Part shown: positions 1-8,123 of the stretch, in pieces
Layout: every line of letters starts with the position of its first letter
How positions within the stretch are numbered: position 1 is the first letter of the stretch
From: Bradyrhizobium jicamae
Lineage (GTDB): Bacteria > Pseudomonadota > Alphaproteobacteria > Rhizobiales > Xanthobacteraceae
Assembly (NCBI RefSeq): GCF_018130695.1
Contig: NZ_JAFCJX010000009.1
Span: 186,001-250,000, forward strand
Reading direction: 5' to 3'
DNA length: 64,000 nt
Made by a program: the position numbers and the translations under genes
The notes under the pieces: generated by a model
Database searches by the model: none
Told to the model about the DNA's origin: nothing
What the model saw: the letters and a program-made list of their open reading frames with translations, nothing else

Positions 1-1523
1 ATCGTACTAGAGCCGCCCTGTCGAAAGTCGACGATCCGATCGACTATTTTCCCCACCGGAGCCCTGGCTTCACTTGAATCGATACTGACAGTGGGGACTT
101 GGCGCTGCTTCGTGGCTTCCGCGTAGGTGCGAGACCCTCCTTTCGTGGTCCGCCTAATTGTTAGTGTGATCTCGGGGCTCTCCGCTGCAAGCTTCCGTTC
201 GACATCTTCGAGAATGGCTTCGAACACGCCGCGCTCATCAGTGCGGATATAAAAGTGAGCTGTATTGAGACTCGGCGCGGCATAGTGCTGAGCACCCGGC
301 TGGCGCAAGACACGACCGACGATCTGAGTCACTTGATCGGGCGAGCCCATATCCTTGTCAATGTACGCAAACGCGCATTCTGGCTCGTCCCAACCTTCCT
401 GAAGGCCAAGGTTGAAGATGATGTGCTCGTACCCGCCTGCGATAAAGGTGTCGTAATCGGAATCGCCCCCCGCAAATAAATTAAACCCCCTAGGAGGGGG
501 GAACTTCGAATCGAATCGGAGGTCGCAGTAGACGGCAATTTTGGCGGGGTCGATCTTCGCGCTTTCGACTAGATGCCGCCATATCTGTATCGGCCGCGCA
601 TGGCGTTGATCAAAAGGCCGAGCGGCATCTTCACGCATTGTCCCGCCCTCGGGGACGTTTGTCGTTGCTACATAGATCGCCTTCGGTCGGAATGGCAAGC
701 CGAGATCATGCGCCGCTTCGGTAGCCTGCTTCATCTCGGCGAGCATGTCGTTGATGGCAAGCTCCATTGGCGTGAGGTAGCCGCCGAGCATGATATTCTT
801 CTTCACAAGCCCGGAGCTTACGACGTCGGCGCTGCGGAGCTTCGTGACAAGATCGTCGTCGGTCCAGCGTTTGTCGTTTCGAAGTCGCTCGATCGTGGAA
901 GAAAGCGCCTGAGGAACACGGGTTGTGGCCGAGGCCGCGATCAGCGCATCTGGCATAAGCTCCATGAGGAGCTGCGTCTGCTGGTCCGAAAGATTGTGGC
1001 CCTCGTCATACACGATGATAAGCGGCCGGCGCCGTCCTTGTCGGTCGCGTCTCTCCTTAAGCTGGTCCCAAAGCGATTGTTCAGCTACATCGAGCCGAAC
1101 TCGGAAAATACGGCGATCGCCCTCTTCCTTGTCTCGCTGATTGAAGCGGCCGACAGTGGCGATTAGCAGGAGGCCTTGGCTAGAGTCGGCCACCGCTTCA
1201 GGCGTGCACTCGAGTAGGGGCTTGATATCGAATTCGCCCACTAGGCTGCTGTACTTACCCGTAGAGAGGTTGGTCAGAGTCTGCCATACGACGATGCGAC
1301 CTTTGGACAGCCATAGGACGACGGGCTCCACGCTGAGCTGCGAGCGAATTTGCTCGATCGCGTCAGCAAGGATAACGGTCTTGCCACTACCGGTAATGGC
1401 CGAAAGATTCTGATAGAAGGGGACGAGCTGCCTGCGCGTGACGGTCAGCGGGTCCTGCATGTAGGTTTGGAAGCGCGAGGCAATCTGACTAGCTGCCGCG
1501 GCCTGGAACGGGAAAAGCTCCAT
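1..1523 (-). CDS. res: Type III restriction enzyme, Res (helicase/endonuclease) subunit, partial at left edge
   Basis: Runs off the left edge; about 507 N-terminal residues are visible and the stop and likely nuclease domain lie outside. Superfamily 2 helicase motifs are clear: Walker A ITGSGKT at residues 43-49, motif II DEGH at 173-176, motif III SAT near 199, a segment NLGLQEGWDEP near 371, and motif VI QIVGRVLRQP near 400. In type III systems Res needs Mod to recognise DNA, uses ATP to communicate between two inversely oriented sites, and then cuts. Start ATG at 1523 lies 8 nt after the mod stop with a GAGGA element before it, so the two are co-transcribed and probably translationally coupled. 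Base composition looks less GC-rich than the ribosomal region, in keeping with island DNA. Confidence 0.9.
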   Translation of the reverse strand, partial: MELFPFQAAAASQIASRFQTYMQDPLTVTRRQLVPFYQNLSAITGSGKTVILADAIEQIRSQLSVEPVVLWLSKGRIVVWQTLTNLSTGKYSSLVGEFDIKPLLECTPEAVADSSQGLLLIATVGRFNQRDKEEGDRRIFRVRLDVAEQSLWDQLKERRDRQGRRRPLIIVYDEGHNLSDQQTQLLMELMPDALIAASATTRVPQALSSTIERLRNDKRWTDDDLVTKLRSADVVSSGLVKKNIMLGGYLTPMELAINDMLAEMKQATEAAHDLGLPFRPKAIYVATTNVPEGGTMREDAARPFDQRHARPIQIWRHLVESAKIDPAKIAVYCDLRFDSKFPPPRGFNLFAGGDSDYDTFIAGGYEHIIFNLGLQEGWDEPECAFAYIDKDMGSPDQVTQIVGRVLRQPGAQHYAAPSLNTAHFYIRTDERGVFEAILEDVERKLAAESPEITLTIRRTTKGGSRTYAEATKQRQVPTVSIDSSEARAPVGKIVDRIVDFRQGGSST

Positions 1524-1531
1524 GGCGGGAC

Positions 1532-3544
1532 TCAATCCTCTTCGTTGAAACGATCGCTGTTCTCGTTGAGCCCTAGATGGGCGAGAATCTTGTCCGGAAT
1601 TTTCCAGAACTGAACGTTCTTGGATTGATAGAGCTCATACCGCGCATAGATGTGATACGGGGGCTTTAATTCAGCCTTCTCAGCATCTTTCAACACGTCT
1701 CTATAGGTCTCGCGGTCGAGCTGTCCGACCGGCCCTTCGCCGTCCCAAATGATGAAATATCCTTCGCCGCGATCGTTCCTTCCTACGAGGTAGCGAAACT
1801 TTGGCTCGTCGATTCGGATCAGTCCGGGAGAGCTTCGGTTAGAGGTCTCCCAATGAGACGTGATCACAACGTCCACGAGTTCGTCCTTCTTCATGGACAG
1901 CACGGTTTTGGCGTCGATCTGCTTCATCAGAAGCCGATACTCGAAAGCGCCACCAAGTGGCTCGCCCTCGGAGCCATCTGGTCTCTCGCCTGTGATGGCA
2001 TTCCGCAGCCGCTTCCAGGTCAAAGTCCGAGCGTATTTGTCACCTACCTCAGGCGCCCCTTGCTCGATCAGTATGAAGCGTCGCGTGCTCTCGCTCTCTT
2101 TGTTGAGCTCAAGCACCGCGTGTCCCGTCGTGCCCGAACCGCCATACGGGTCCAAGACAAGCCCGTTTGGCGGGCACCAGATTTGGATGATCTTCTTCAT
2201 CAATCGCAGCGGCTTCACGGTGTCGAAGCCGTGATCGGTCCCCACGATCGCGTCGAGTTCGCGCTTTGCGAGATCGGTATGACCCGACTCCTCGTGCGGC
2301 CAAGTCACTGCGCCCGTCTCGACGGGAAACGTGTAAAAGTCATCGTCCCAGAACGTGGTTGGAACCTTGCCTTGTCGGATCTCCTGCTCGTATGCCTTCA
2401 GACGCGGGCGGCCCCATCCAGCGTTGCGGTTCTTATCGTCGCGAAAATAGAGCAATGGCCACTGACCGCTTTCGCGGCGGGCGTTTGCCTTCTTTATGGC
2501 CTTTTGAACGATCGGGTCTTTTGAAGGATCGTATTTTTTGACGCTGACGTCGGTGCCCTTGATCACGAGGGCAGAACCGCGACCGTCGCCTATGTCCTGC
2601 TCTTCATACTTGACACCCCACTCTTCGAGCATATCGAGCGCTTCGAGCTTGGTGAAGTTTACCCAATGAGCGCGAGGCTCGGGAAGCTGTCCGTTGAAAC
2701 GGTATTCTCCGTTCGGATAATGAAGGTAGCCAGTAAATGGCGACTGGATCGCATATGCGCTCTTGGCTCGATGCTGCCGCGCCGTTGGGTCTTTCGGAAA
2801 CCATCGGGTTTTGTCGCCGTCCAGCGATCGGAGATTCGTGCGGTCGATCCCGAGCAGCGACATCTTGGAACTGGCTCGATCCTTCGCATATGCGAGGACG
2901 TACTCAGTCGTCTTCGATATGGTCTTGGAGTCGTTCTTCGGCGAATAAGCCTTCTGCCAGTTGATGATGCCTAAGCGATTGTCCTCGCCAAAGACTTCGT
3001 CCATGAGCATGCCCAAGTGAAAAAGCTCGTTCTCGTCTATGCAGATCGCGATAACGCCACTTGGCTTGAGCATCGACTTCATGACTTGAAGTCGCGGCAT
3101 CATCGCCTTGATCCACTTGGTGTGCCGAGAGCCATCGTCTTTGGCAACGAGCGTGCCAAGCTCGGGGTCGTTGGGGTCTTTGTCCCACGCATCATTGTAC
3201 CGGAACTGCCCGCCGGTGTTGTATGGGGGGTCGGTGACAATGAGGTCGATCTGGCCACGGTACTTGTACAGAGTGACCATGGCTTGGAGGTTTTCGCCCT
3301 CGATAAGCAAGTTCCGACCCTGCTGGTCAGGCGGCCCCACGTGAAACTTGGACTCCCGCCGCATAATGCGCGGGCGCACTTTCCGTCCGATCTCCAGAGC
3401 CGAGCGCTTTCCGCTGAAGGAGAGGGCGACGCCTCCACTCAATAGCGACTTGACGAGCTTGATGAGGTCCTCTTTGTCGAGGAAGTCTAAGGGGTTAGGT
3501 TCTGCCTCATTGGCGCGCAGAAGCTGTTTGACGATAGCGGACAT
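1532..3544 (-). CDS. mod: Type III DNA methyltransferase, Mod subunit (N6-adenine, beta class)
   Basis: A 670-residue protein. The catalytic motif DPPY is at residues 105-108 and the SAM-binding motif DPYGGSGTTG at 465-474. The order catalytic motif first, SAM motif second, marks the beta class typical of type III Mod proteins. The long segment between them (about 200-440) is where the target recognition domain of such enzymes lies. Start MSAIVKQ at 3544 is preferred over an in-frame ATG 63 nt upstream because it matches the usual Mod N-terminus and has a GGGGAC element ahead. It is followed by res 8 nt downstream. Together they would methylate and restrict an asymmetric site that cannot be read from sequence alone. 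Confidence 0.93.
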   Translation of the reverse strand: MSAIVKQLLRANEAEPNPLDFLDKEDLIKLVKSLLSGGVALSFSGKRSALEIGRKVRPRIMRRESKFHVGPPDQQGRNLLIEGENLQAMVTLYKYRGQIDLIVTDPPYNTGGQFRYNDAWDKDPNDPELGTLVAKDDGSRHTKWIKAMMPRLQVMKSMLKPSGVIAICIDENELFHLGMLMDEVFGEDNRLGIINWQKAYSPKNDSKTISKTTEYVLAYAKDRASSKMSLLGIDRTNLRSLDGDKTRWFPKDPTARQHRAKSAYAIQSPFTGYLHYPNGEYRFNGQLPEPRAHWVNFTKLEALDMLEEWGVKYEEQDIGDGRGSALVIKGTDVSVKKYDPSKDPIVQKAIKKANARRESGQWPLLYFRDDKNRNAGWGRPRLKAYEQEIRQGKVPTTFWDDDFYTFPVETGAVTWPHEESGHTDLAKRELDAIVGTDHGFDTVKPLRLMKKIIQIWCPPNGLVLDPYGGSGTTGHAVLELNKESESTRRFILIEQGAPEVGDKYARTLTWKRLRNAITGERPDGSEGEPLGGAFEYRLLMKQIDAKTVLSMKKDELVDVVITSHWETSNRSSPGLIRIDEPKFRYLVGRNDRGEGYFIIWDGEGPVGQLDRETYRDVLKDAEKAELKPPYHIYARYELYQSKNVQFWKIPDKILAHLGLNENSDRFNEED

Positions 3545-3631
3545 AGGCAAGTCCCCGGTAATAAAGCTGGAGAGCGGTCGAGTCGACGAACGTATCACGC
3601 CGAACAAACCGAGAACATAGGCTTTTTTGCT

Positions 3632-3871
3632 TTATGAATGCTTAGCGGTTGACAGCTTGGTGGCCAAGCAGAGATGGCGCTTCGTCACCAGAATGCACTG
3701 GAGAATGGTAAGGAGGGAGGCCAATCCTGCGTCAATAGGTGTGCCTTCGTCGGCGAGCTTCTTTGAAAGCTCGGTGGCCAGGCGTTCGATCTCTCTTTAC
3801 GGTGCTCGCTGATGCGCGCGTGCAGCCGCGCGTTTCTCCTGTCTCGAGCGCGACAGCTGCCGCGCGAGCGC
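3632..3871 (-). pseudogene. Possible decayed small coding region between mod and the island's small ORFs
   Basis: No intact ORF with a credible start is seen here. One minus-strand frame shows protein-like sequence (EIERLATELSKKLADEGTPI) from 3796 to a stop at 3632, but it is cut off upstream by a TAA at 3797-3799. An adjacent frame reads ARLHARISEHRKE across the same spot. Joining the two frames gives a plausible helical protein, so this may be a frameshifted remnant that followed the small gene ending at 3872. No function is proposed. Confidence 0.25.
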
Positions 3872-4042
3872 CTAATCGACGCGCTCGATCCACGTCGCTT
3901 GGGCGAGTGCATCGGCATGCAGGACGCAGTTACTCGCTTGCCCCGGCATCCCGCTGGTTTCGAGATGCTCGGCGAGCCGCCGCAGGAAGGCGGCGGCGTC
4001 GGTGATGATCGCGGCCTGATCGCCGCCTTCGCGCTCGCTCAT
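3872..4042 (-). CDS. Small hypothetical protein (56 aa)
   Basis: Start ATG at 4042 overlaps the stop of the upstream ORF as ATGA, the usual sign of translational coupling, which is the main argument that this is a gene. The 56-residue product begins MSEREGGDQAAIITDAAAFL, has a predicted helix (AAAFLRRLAEHLE), and ends WIERVD. No family is recognised. An in-frame upstream ATG at 4105 would overlap the preceding gene by about 67 nt and is less likely. Confidence 0.5.
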   Translation of the reverse strand: MSEREGGDQAAIITDAAAFLRRLAEHLETSGMPGQASNCVLHADALAQATWIERVD

Positions 4043-4431
4043 CGCCTGCATCTCCATGAGAGGTTCCGCCCGCGATGGAAATAGCGGCGGCCCTTGCTGC
4101 CGCATACGCGATCAGCATGGCTTGCCGTCCGCCTTGGGCGGCCTTGCGCTTCTTTGGGCTTCGCTGGGGCGATCTGGGCGGCTTCAGCCATGCCCACATG
4201 CTGCATAACTGGCGCTTGGCCCTGCCAGCGATCATCAAAGGCCAGTAGCGGGGCCATTTCCGGAGCCTGTAGGATCAGGCTTTCCGCCTTCACTGGCCGC
4301 CCAGGCGCAGGCGCTGGCGCGATATTTCCCGGCCGACGGATCAACACAGCCCCGGCCGCCAGCCCGCACCACAGGGCCGCTAATGCGATGCCCAGCCGGA
4401 TCGGGAATTTAGGTAGCAGCAGCGGATGCAT
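4039..4431 (-). CDS. Hypothetical protein with an N-terminal membrane segment
   Basis: A 130-residue product starting MHPLLLPKFPIRLG, with GGAAGGG ahead of the ATG at 4431. Residues about 9-30 (GIALAALWCGLAAGAVLI) are a hydrophobic stretch that could be a membrane anchor or signal anchor. The middle is proline/alanine-rich. The C-terminus is a short basic and aromatic motif, CGSKGRRYFHRGRNLSWRC, with two cysteines; similar short motifs occur in proteins of phages and islands. The downstream 56-aa ORF overlaps it by 4 nt. It lies just past the integrase terminator, so it is probably transcribed from its own promoter. Function unknown. Confidence 0.55.
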   Translation of the reverse strand: MHPLLLPKFPIRLGIALAALWCGLAAGAVLIRRPGNIAPAPAPGRPVKAESLILQAPEMAPLLAFDDRWQGQAPVMQHVGMAEAAQIAPAKPKEAQGRPRRTASHADRVCGSKGRRYFHRGRNLSWRCRR

Positions 4432-4484
4432 GGGGGTTCCCTTCCATGCTTCGCGCGCCCCAGCTGCTTGCCAGCGCATGCCAA

Positions 4485-4528
4485 CAAAAAAGCCGCCCCG
4501 AATCAACCGGGGCGGCTCATTTTTTTTA
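4485..4528 (-). terminator. Rho-independent terminator of the integrase operon (possibly bidirectional)
   Basis: A perfect 9-bp stem AGCCGCCCC (4491-4499) / GGGGCGGCT (4509-4517) with a 9-nt loop. On the minus strand it is followed by a run of six T, directly after the integrase stop. A run of T on the plus strand side (4521-4527) could make it work in both directions. Confidence 0.9.
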
Positions 4529-4534
4529 TGATGG

Positions 4535-5950
4535 TCAGGCGGCTTGCCGCAGCTCTTCCTGCGCTTCGGCGGGCATGCTGATTATGCGCTTGATCTCGTT
4601 GGCCAGCAGCTGCAGGGCCTCGCGCTTTTCTTCGATGCGCTCGTCCTGATCGTAATGCTTGCCGGTGACCGGAGAGATGTCGCCGTGCTCATCCTTCTGG
4701 ACCGTATGGTCGAGGCACATCGAGATGATCGAGCGCGGCACCTTCAAGCTGCCCAGAAGGCTGGCGGCCGTGCGGCGCAGATCATGCGGTGTGAACGGCC
4801 TGATCCCGAGCTTGGCGCAAAGGCCAACGGACCGCACCCGGCCATCCTTGGCGGTATTGCCGCGCAGCGCGCAAGCCATGGCCTTGCGGTTTAGCGGCTC
4901 GCCTTCCCAGCGCCCGCTGAACATCCAGTCGTAGTTGCCCATGGCTTCCTTCGCGATCTCGACCGCGAGATCGGACAGCGGCTGATGGATCTCGCGGCCT
5001 TTCTTGACGCGCTCCTCCGGGATCACCACCAGCGGCTTCGGAATGGTCAGGCCACCGACCAGCTCGTCGCGATGGATATGCAGCAGTTCGATGGAGCGCA
5101 GCATCGAGACCAGCGCGAACCTGATCGCAAGGCAGATGCGGCGATCCACGGTGATGTCGGGCCGATCCAGCCCGAGCCACAGCGTCCTGATCTCATCAGG
5201 CGTCAGCTTGCGCTTGCGCGGCTCTTCCCTCGGCAGCGGCGGCAGGTTCACGCAGGGGCTGGCGCTGACGTACTTGCGGCCCGCTTCGGCGGCCCAGTTG
5301 AAAAGGCCCGAGACCGCCTTGCGCATATGCCGCGCGCTGCTGACGGAGTCCTTCTTGCTGGTCTTGCCCTTCTTGATGATCAGCGTGCCCGCGAGGATAT
5401 CGGCCTGCAGCTGCGCGATATCGTCGTTGCTGACTTCCTTCGCGATCATCGGCCCAAGGCGCGGCCGAACGAAGCGGTTCAGATGGCTCGCCATGTTGGC
5501 GTGGTCCTTCATGCGTGGCTTCGTCTTCAGCACCACGCCGCTGTCGGTATGGCGACGCACCGTGATCTCCTCGGCGCACCACGCGATGCGCAGGTCGATC
5601 AGCTGACTGACCGTCATCATCTGCTTGGCCTGCTGATCCTTCGCGCGCCGCGAAGTCGCAGTGATATCCTCGCCCCGGGCCAGCCGCTGCTTCACCTTGC
5701 CAGCTTCGATCCGCCAATAAGCGACATCATGCGCGGGCTGGCCATCTTCGGCCTTGCGATAGATGCCCAGCCGATGCGTGCCGCGCTCCTTTGTGATCGG
5801 GCAAGTGTACTTCAGCGAGAAGGTCGGCGGCGCGGTCGGACTCAGGCTGACGTACAGGCCGGAGCATTCCGCGTCGTAAATCTTCGCGCGCTTCGTCACC
5901 TTCCGGGTGCAATCGCGGTTGGTGATGTTCTGCTTTGCTCTTTTCGACAT
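4535..5950 (-). CDS. Tyrosine-type site-specific integrase
   Basis: A 471-residue phage/island integrase. The catalytic domain shows the box I arginine in SMLRSIELL, box II HDLRRTAA with the arginine near residue 392, the LDH histidine near 415, and the nucleophile tyrosine in HYDQ at residue 433. The N-terminal part (about 1-110) has the arm-binding type of region seen in P4-like integrases, then a core-binding helical segment. It would catalyse integration and excision of the surrounding island. It is the last gene of a minus-strand run starting near 8723, lies 13 nt after the lipoprotein gene and is closed by a strong terminator. It ends 39 residues after the tyrosine, so it is complete. 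Confidence 0.92.
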   Translation of the reverse strand: MSKRAKQNITNRDCTRKVTKRAKIYDAECSGLYVSLSPTAPPTFSLKYTCPITKERGTHRLGIYRKAEDGQPAHDVAYWRIEAGKVKQRLARGEDITATSRRAKDQQAKQMMTVSQLIDLRIAWCAEEITVRRHTDSGVVLKTKPRMKDHANMASHLNRFVRPRLGPMIAKEVSNDDIAQLQADILAGTLIIKKGKTSKKDSVSSARHMRKAVSGLFNWAAEAGRKYVSASPCVNLPPLPREEPRKRKLTPDEIRTLWLGLDRPDITVDRRICLAIRFALVSMLRSIELLHIHRDELVGGLTIPKPLVVIPEERVKKGREIHQPLSDLAVEIAKEAMGNYDWMFSGRWEGEPLNRKAMACALRGNTAKDGRVRSVGLCAKLGIRPFTPHDLRRTAASLLGSLKVPRSIISMCLDHTVQKDEHGDISPVTGKHYDQDERIEEKREALQLLANEIKRIISMPAEAQEELRQAA

Positions 5951-5963
5951 TGAATGGTGTTCC

Positions 5964-6461
5964 TTACTTGGCGGCCTGCTGGGGATCGACGCGCTTGATC
6001 AGCGCGCCGCGCGTGGCGGCCGAAACGATCCACCAGCAATCCTGCCCCTCGGGCAGCTTCGGCTTCAGGCAGTATTCAGCCGTATGATACAGGGGCTCTT
6101 TCTCGTCCCCCATGATCTCCTTCCGCCTCACCACGTACTCGCCTTTGGCGGGACCCCACTCGCACGAATAGGCTTTGACCATCGCTGCTTTTTGAGCATC
6201 CTTGGCGGCACCGACCGCCTTCATCGCGCTACCTTCAAGCCGAAGGCTCTGCCGCATGGCGATCTCATAGGCGAGGTAAACCGCGCCCGCATCAGTTCGG
6301 TCAGAGCACATCGGCGTGACGAGCGAATAGAGCAGCGTAACGGTGTCGCCGACCTGCGCGGCTACGTCGGCGTTCGGCGTGGGCGCTTCGGGTTCGCAGC
6401 CTGCAGCCAGAAGGCAGAGCGCGGGCATGGCGATCAGCTTTGCAAATTTATTCGGTCGCAT
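5964..6461 (-). CDS. Putative lipoprotein, island-encoded
   Basis: A 165-residue product with a signal peptide and lipobox LAAGC (cysteine at residue 22), followed by an acidic and proline-rich linker. The mature part contains four further cysteines (MCSD, YSCEW, YCLKP, DCWW), which could form disulphides in the periplasm. No family is recognised. It lies 12 nt downstream of the preceding unknown gene and 13 nt upstream of the integrase, so all three probably share one transcript. Confidence 0.72.
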   Translation of the reverse strand: MRPNKFAKLIAMPALCLLAAGCEPEAPTPNADVAAQVGDTVTLLYSLVTPMCSDRTDAGAVYLAYEIAMRQSLRLEGSAMKAVGAAKDAQKAAMVKAYSCEWGPAKGEYVVRRKEIMGDEKEPLYHTAEYCLKPKLPEGQDCWWIVSAATRGALIKRVDPQQAAK

Positions 6462-6473
6462 TTTAAGCGCTCC

Positions 6474-7196
6474 TTATCTGGTGACCTGATTGTCGGGATG
6501 ATCGGGGTGGGGTTCGAGCTTGACGTGATCCAGATCAAGCACGAGGTAATGGCCGTTGGCGTGCAGGCCTTCGAACCAGCCGCGCGACTCCAGCTCCTGC
6601 CGCATGGCTTCCTCGCTTGCGTGCGCATACCAGCCGCCGCCCGCGTTGAAGTTCGCGATGAGCTTGCTCAGCAGCATGATCGACGGGCCTTCATTGTCGC
6701 CCGTGTAAAGCACGCGCATTTCGGCGGGCTGCGCCATGGTGAAGGTCAGATCGGTGACCTTGCGCGCCTTCGGATGGATCAGCACGTCGCCTTCCGATCT
6801 GATCAAGCCGCGCTTCAGCATGGCATTGGCGAAGCGCCTGTTGTGATCCAGCTGCCATTGCAGGACCGCGCCATCGGCCTTTTCCAGCGTATCGAGAACA
6901 TCGGCGACCTGCGCGCGCTCCTCCTCGATGGCCGCCAGCAAGGCCGCCCAATCATCGGTGGCGATGCCATCGCTGATATCGTCGTCCATGCTGTCGGGCA
7001 CCAGCTGGTAGCGGCTGCCGTCGCTGTGATCGCGCTGCAGCGGATCGGCATAGTCAATCCAAAGGCGCAGCCCCAGCGCTTCGCTTAGGAAGCTCGGGCA
7101 GGCATCGTTGCGCCAAGATGCATCCGCGAAGCCTTCCGGGATCGCGGGCATGTCAGCGGCGGGGAAGTCGGGAAACTCGGTGCGATAATCGGCCAT
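6474..7196 (-). CDS. Hypothetical island protein (240 aa)
   Basis: Start MADYRTEFPDFPAADMPAIP at 7196 is chosen because AGGAG lies in the last codons of the upstream gene, 8 nt before the ATG; a longer in-frame extension would overlap the upstream gene by over 200 nt. The protein is acidic, with no membrane segment or signal peptide, and ends in a histidine/aspartate-rich stretch (VKLEPHPDHPDN). I do not recognise the family. It sits 4 nt after the DUF3085-like gene and before the lipoprotein gene in the accessory operon. Confidence 0.7.
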   Translation of the reverse strand: MADYRTEFPDFPAADMPAIPEGFADASWRNDACPSFLSEALGLRLWIDYADPLQRDHSDGSRYQLVPDSMDDDISDGIATDDWAALLAAIEEERAQVADVLDTLEKADGAVLQWQLDHNRRFANAMLKRGLIRSEGDVLIHPKARKVTDLTFTMAQPAEMRVLYTGDNEGPSIMLLSKLIANFNAGGGWYAHASEEAMRQELESRGWFEGLHANGHYLVLDLDHVKLEPHPDHPDNQVTR

Positions 7197-7200
7197 TTGC

Positions 7201-7620
7201 TTAGCTCCTCTCGACCAGCGCGATGGAGTCGCCGCTGATGCTGATGATGATCTCGGTTGCGCCTTCGCTGATCTGCTGGGCGATCTCGGCGGCCCATGGC
7301 AGGCACTCGCCGAAGTCGTCGCCGCCCACCAGCTGGCGGGAGGCCTGCCACCAATCGCGGTCGCGATCCGGGTTGCAGCCTTCCGCATAGGCGACGTAAG
7401 AAGTCTCGCCCTTGGCAATGTCGCGCGGCGAACCGTTCGACATCAGGTAAACGCCTTGATCGTGGACGAGCAGAACCGAAGGCGCATCGACCGGCTTGGT
7501 GATCGCGCGACATGGCGGTTCGGTTTCGTAATGATCCAGCTGCTCGCTCTGCTTCGGCGCGGTCAGAGAATGCTGCACGACGCGCTGCAGATCAGCGGCC
7601 TTGAAGATGAGATATTGCAT
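7201..7620 (-). CDS. DUF3085-like island protein
   Basis: A 139-residue cytosolic protein. The segment LLVHDQGVYLMSNGSP followed by YVAYAEGCNPD resembles DUF3085 proteins that I associate with plasmids and islands of Rhizobiales; this is recognition by motif, not by alignment. Function of the family is unknown. The gene is preceded by a GC-rich hairpin (7654-7675) that separates it from the DUF6876-like gene. Confidence 0.7.
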   Translation of the reverse strand: MQYLIFKAADLQRVVQHSLTAPKQSEQLDHYETEPPCRAITKPVDAPSVLLVHDQGVYLMSNGSPRDIAKGETSYVAYAEGCNPDRDRDWWQASRQLVGGDDFGECLPWAAEIAQQISEGATEIIISISGDSIALVERS

Positions 7621-7653
7621 TGATGATGATCCTTGATGGCTTGAAAAGCGAAT

Positions 7654-7675
7654 GGGCGAGCCGCTGGGCTCGCCC
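7654..7675 (-). terminator. Intercistronic hairpin, possible attenuator
   Basis: Perfect 9-bp stem GGGCGAGCC / GGCTCGCCC with a GCTG loop, followed on the minus strand by ATTCGCTTTTC, a weak T tract. It is almost identical to the hairpin at 8088-8108 in the previous intergenic gap of the same operon. Confidence 0.5.
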
Positions 7676-7682
7676 GGTTTGA

Positions 7683-8054
7683 TCAGTGCTCGCAGGGCAG
7701 CAGGATCACGCGCCCTTCGCCTTCCTCAACCCAGATATCGATCTGATCGAGGGGGAAGTCGGTGAAGTCGATGGCCTTGGAGAATACGATGTTGCCGTTG
7801 CCGTCATCGCAGGTCAGCGTGGCCTTCGAGTCCGCGACCCGCAGCTTCCATGATTGGAAGGGCTCGGCCTTGACGCGCGGCTCGCCGATCTGCGCAAGCG
7901 CGATCTCATCGATCAGCCAATAAGCGCCAGCGCGCTCGGCCATGTACTTGACGCCATCGGTATAGGTGATGCCGCGCACCAGATTGTGCCGATACCAGTG
8001 GCCAGTGCCGCCGGTGAATTGCTGCAGATCGGCGTTGGTCAGTTTGTCGGTCAT
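7683..8054 (-). CDS. DUF6876-like island protein
   Basis: A 123-residue protein starting MTDKLTNADLQQFTGGTGHW. The pattern LxxADLQQFTG, WYRH, YTDGVKYMAE, AYWLIDEIA matches the DUF6876 family as I remember it, which is common in plasmids, phages and islands and has no assigned function. No membrane segment or catalytic motif is evident. It lies between two near-identical hairpins. Confidence 0.72.
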   Translation of the reverse strand: MTDKLTNADLQQFTGGTGHWYRHNLVRGITYTDGVKYMAERAGAYWLIDEIALAQIGEPRVKAEPFQSWKLRVADSKATLTCDDGNGNIVFSKAIDFTDFPLDQIDIWVEEGEGRVILLPCEH

Positions 8055-8087
8055 AATTGCGTCCTTCGAGAATTTGAAAAAGCAGAA

Positions 8088-8108
8088 GGGCGAGCCGCTG
8101 GCCCGCCC
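8088..8108 (-). terminator. Intercistronic hairpin, possible attenuator
   Basis: Stem GGGCGAGCC / GGCCCGCCC with one mismatch. On the minus strand it is followed by TTCTGCTTTTTC, a T-rich stretch. It lies between the lysine/alanine-rich gene and the DUF6876-like gene and mirrors the hairpin at 7654-7675. Confidence 0.5.
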
Positions 8109-8123
8109 TGATGATCGCGCTGG

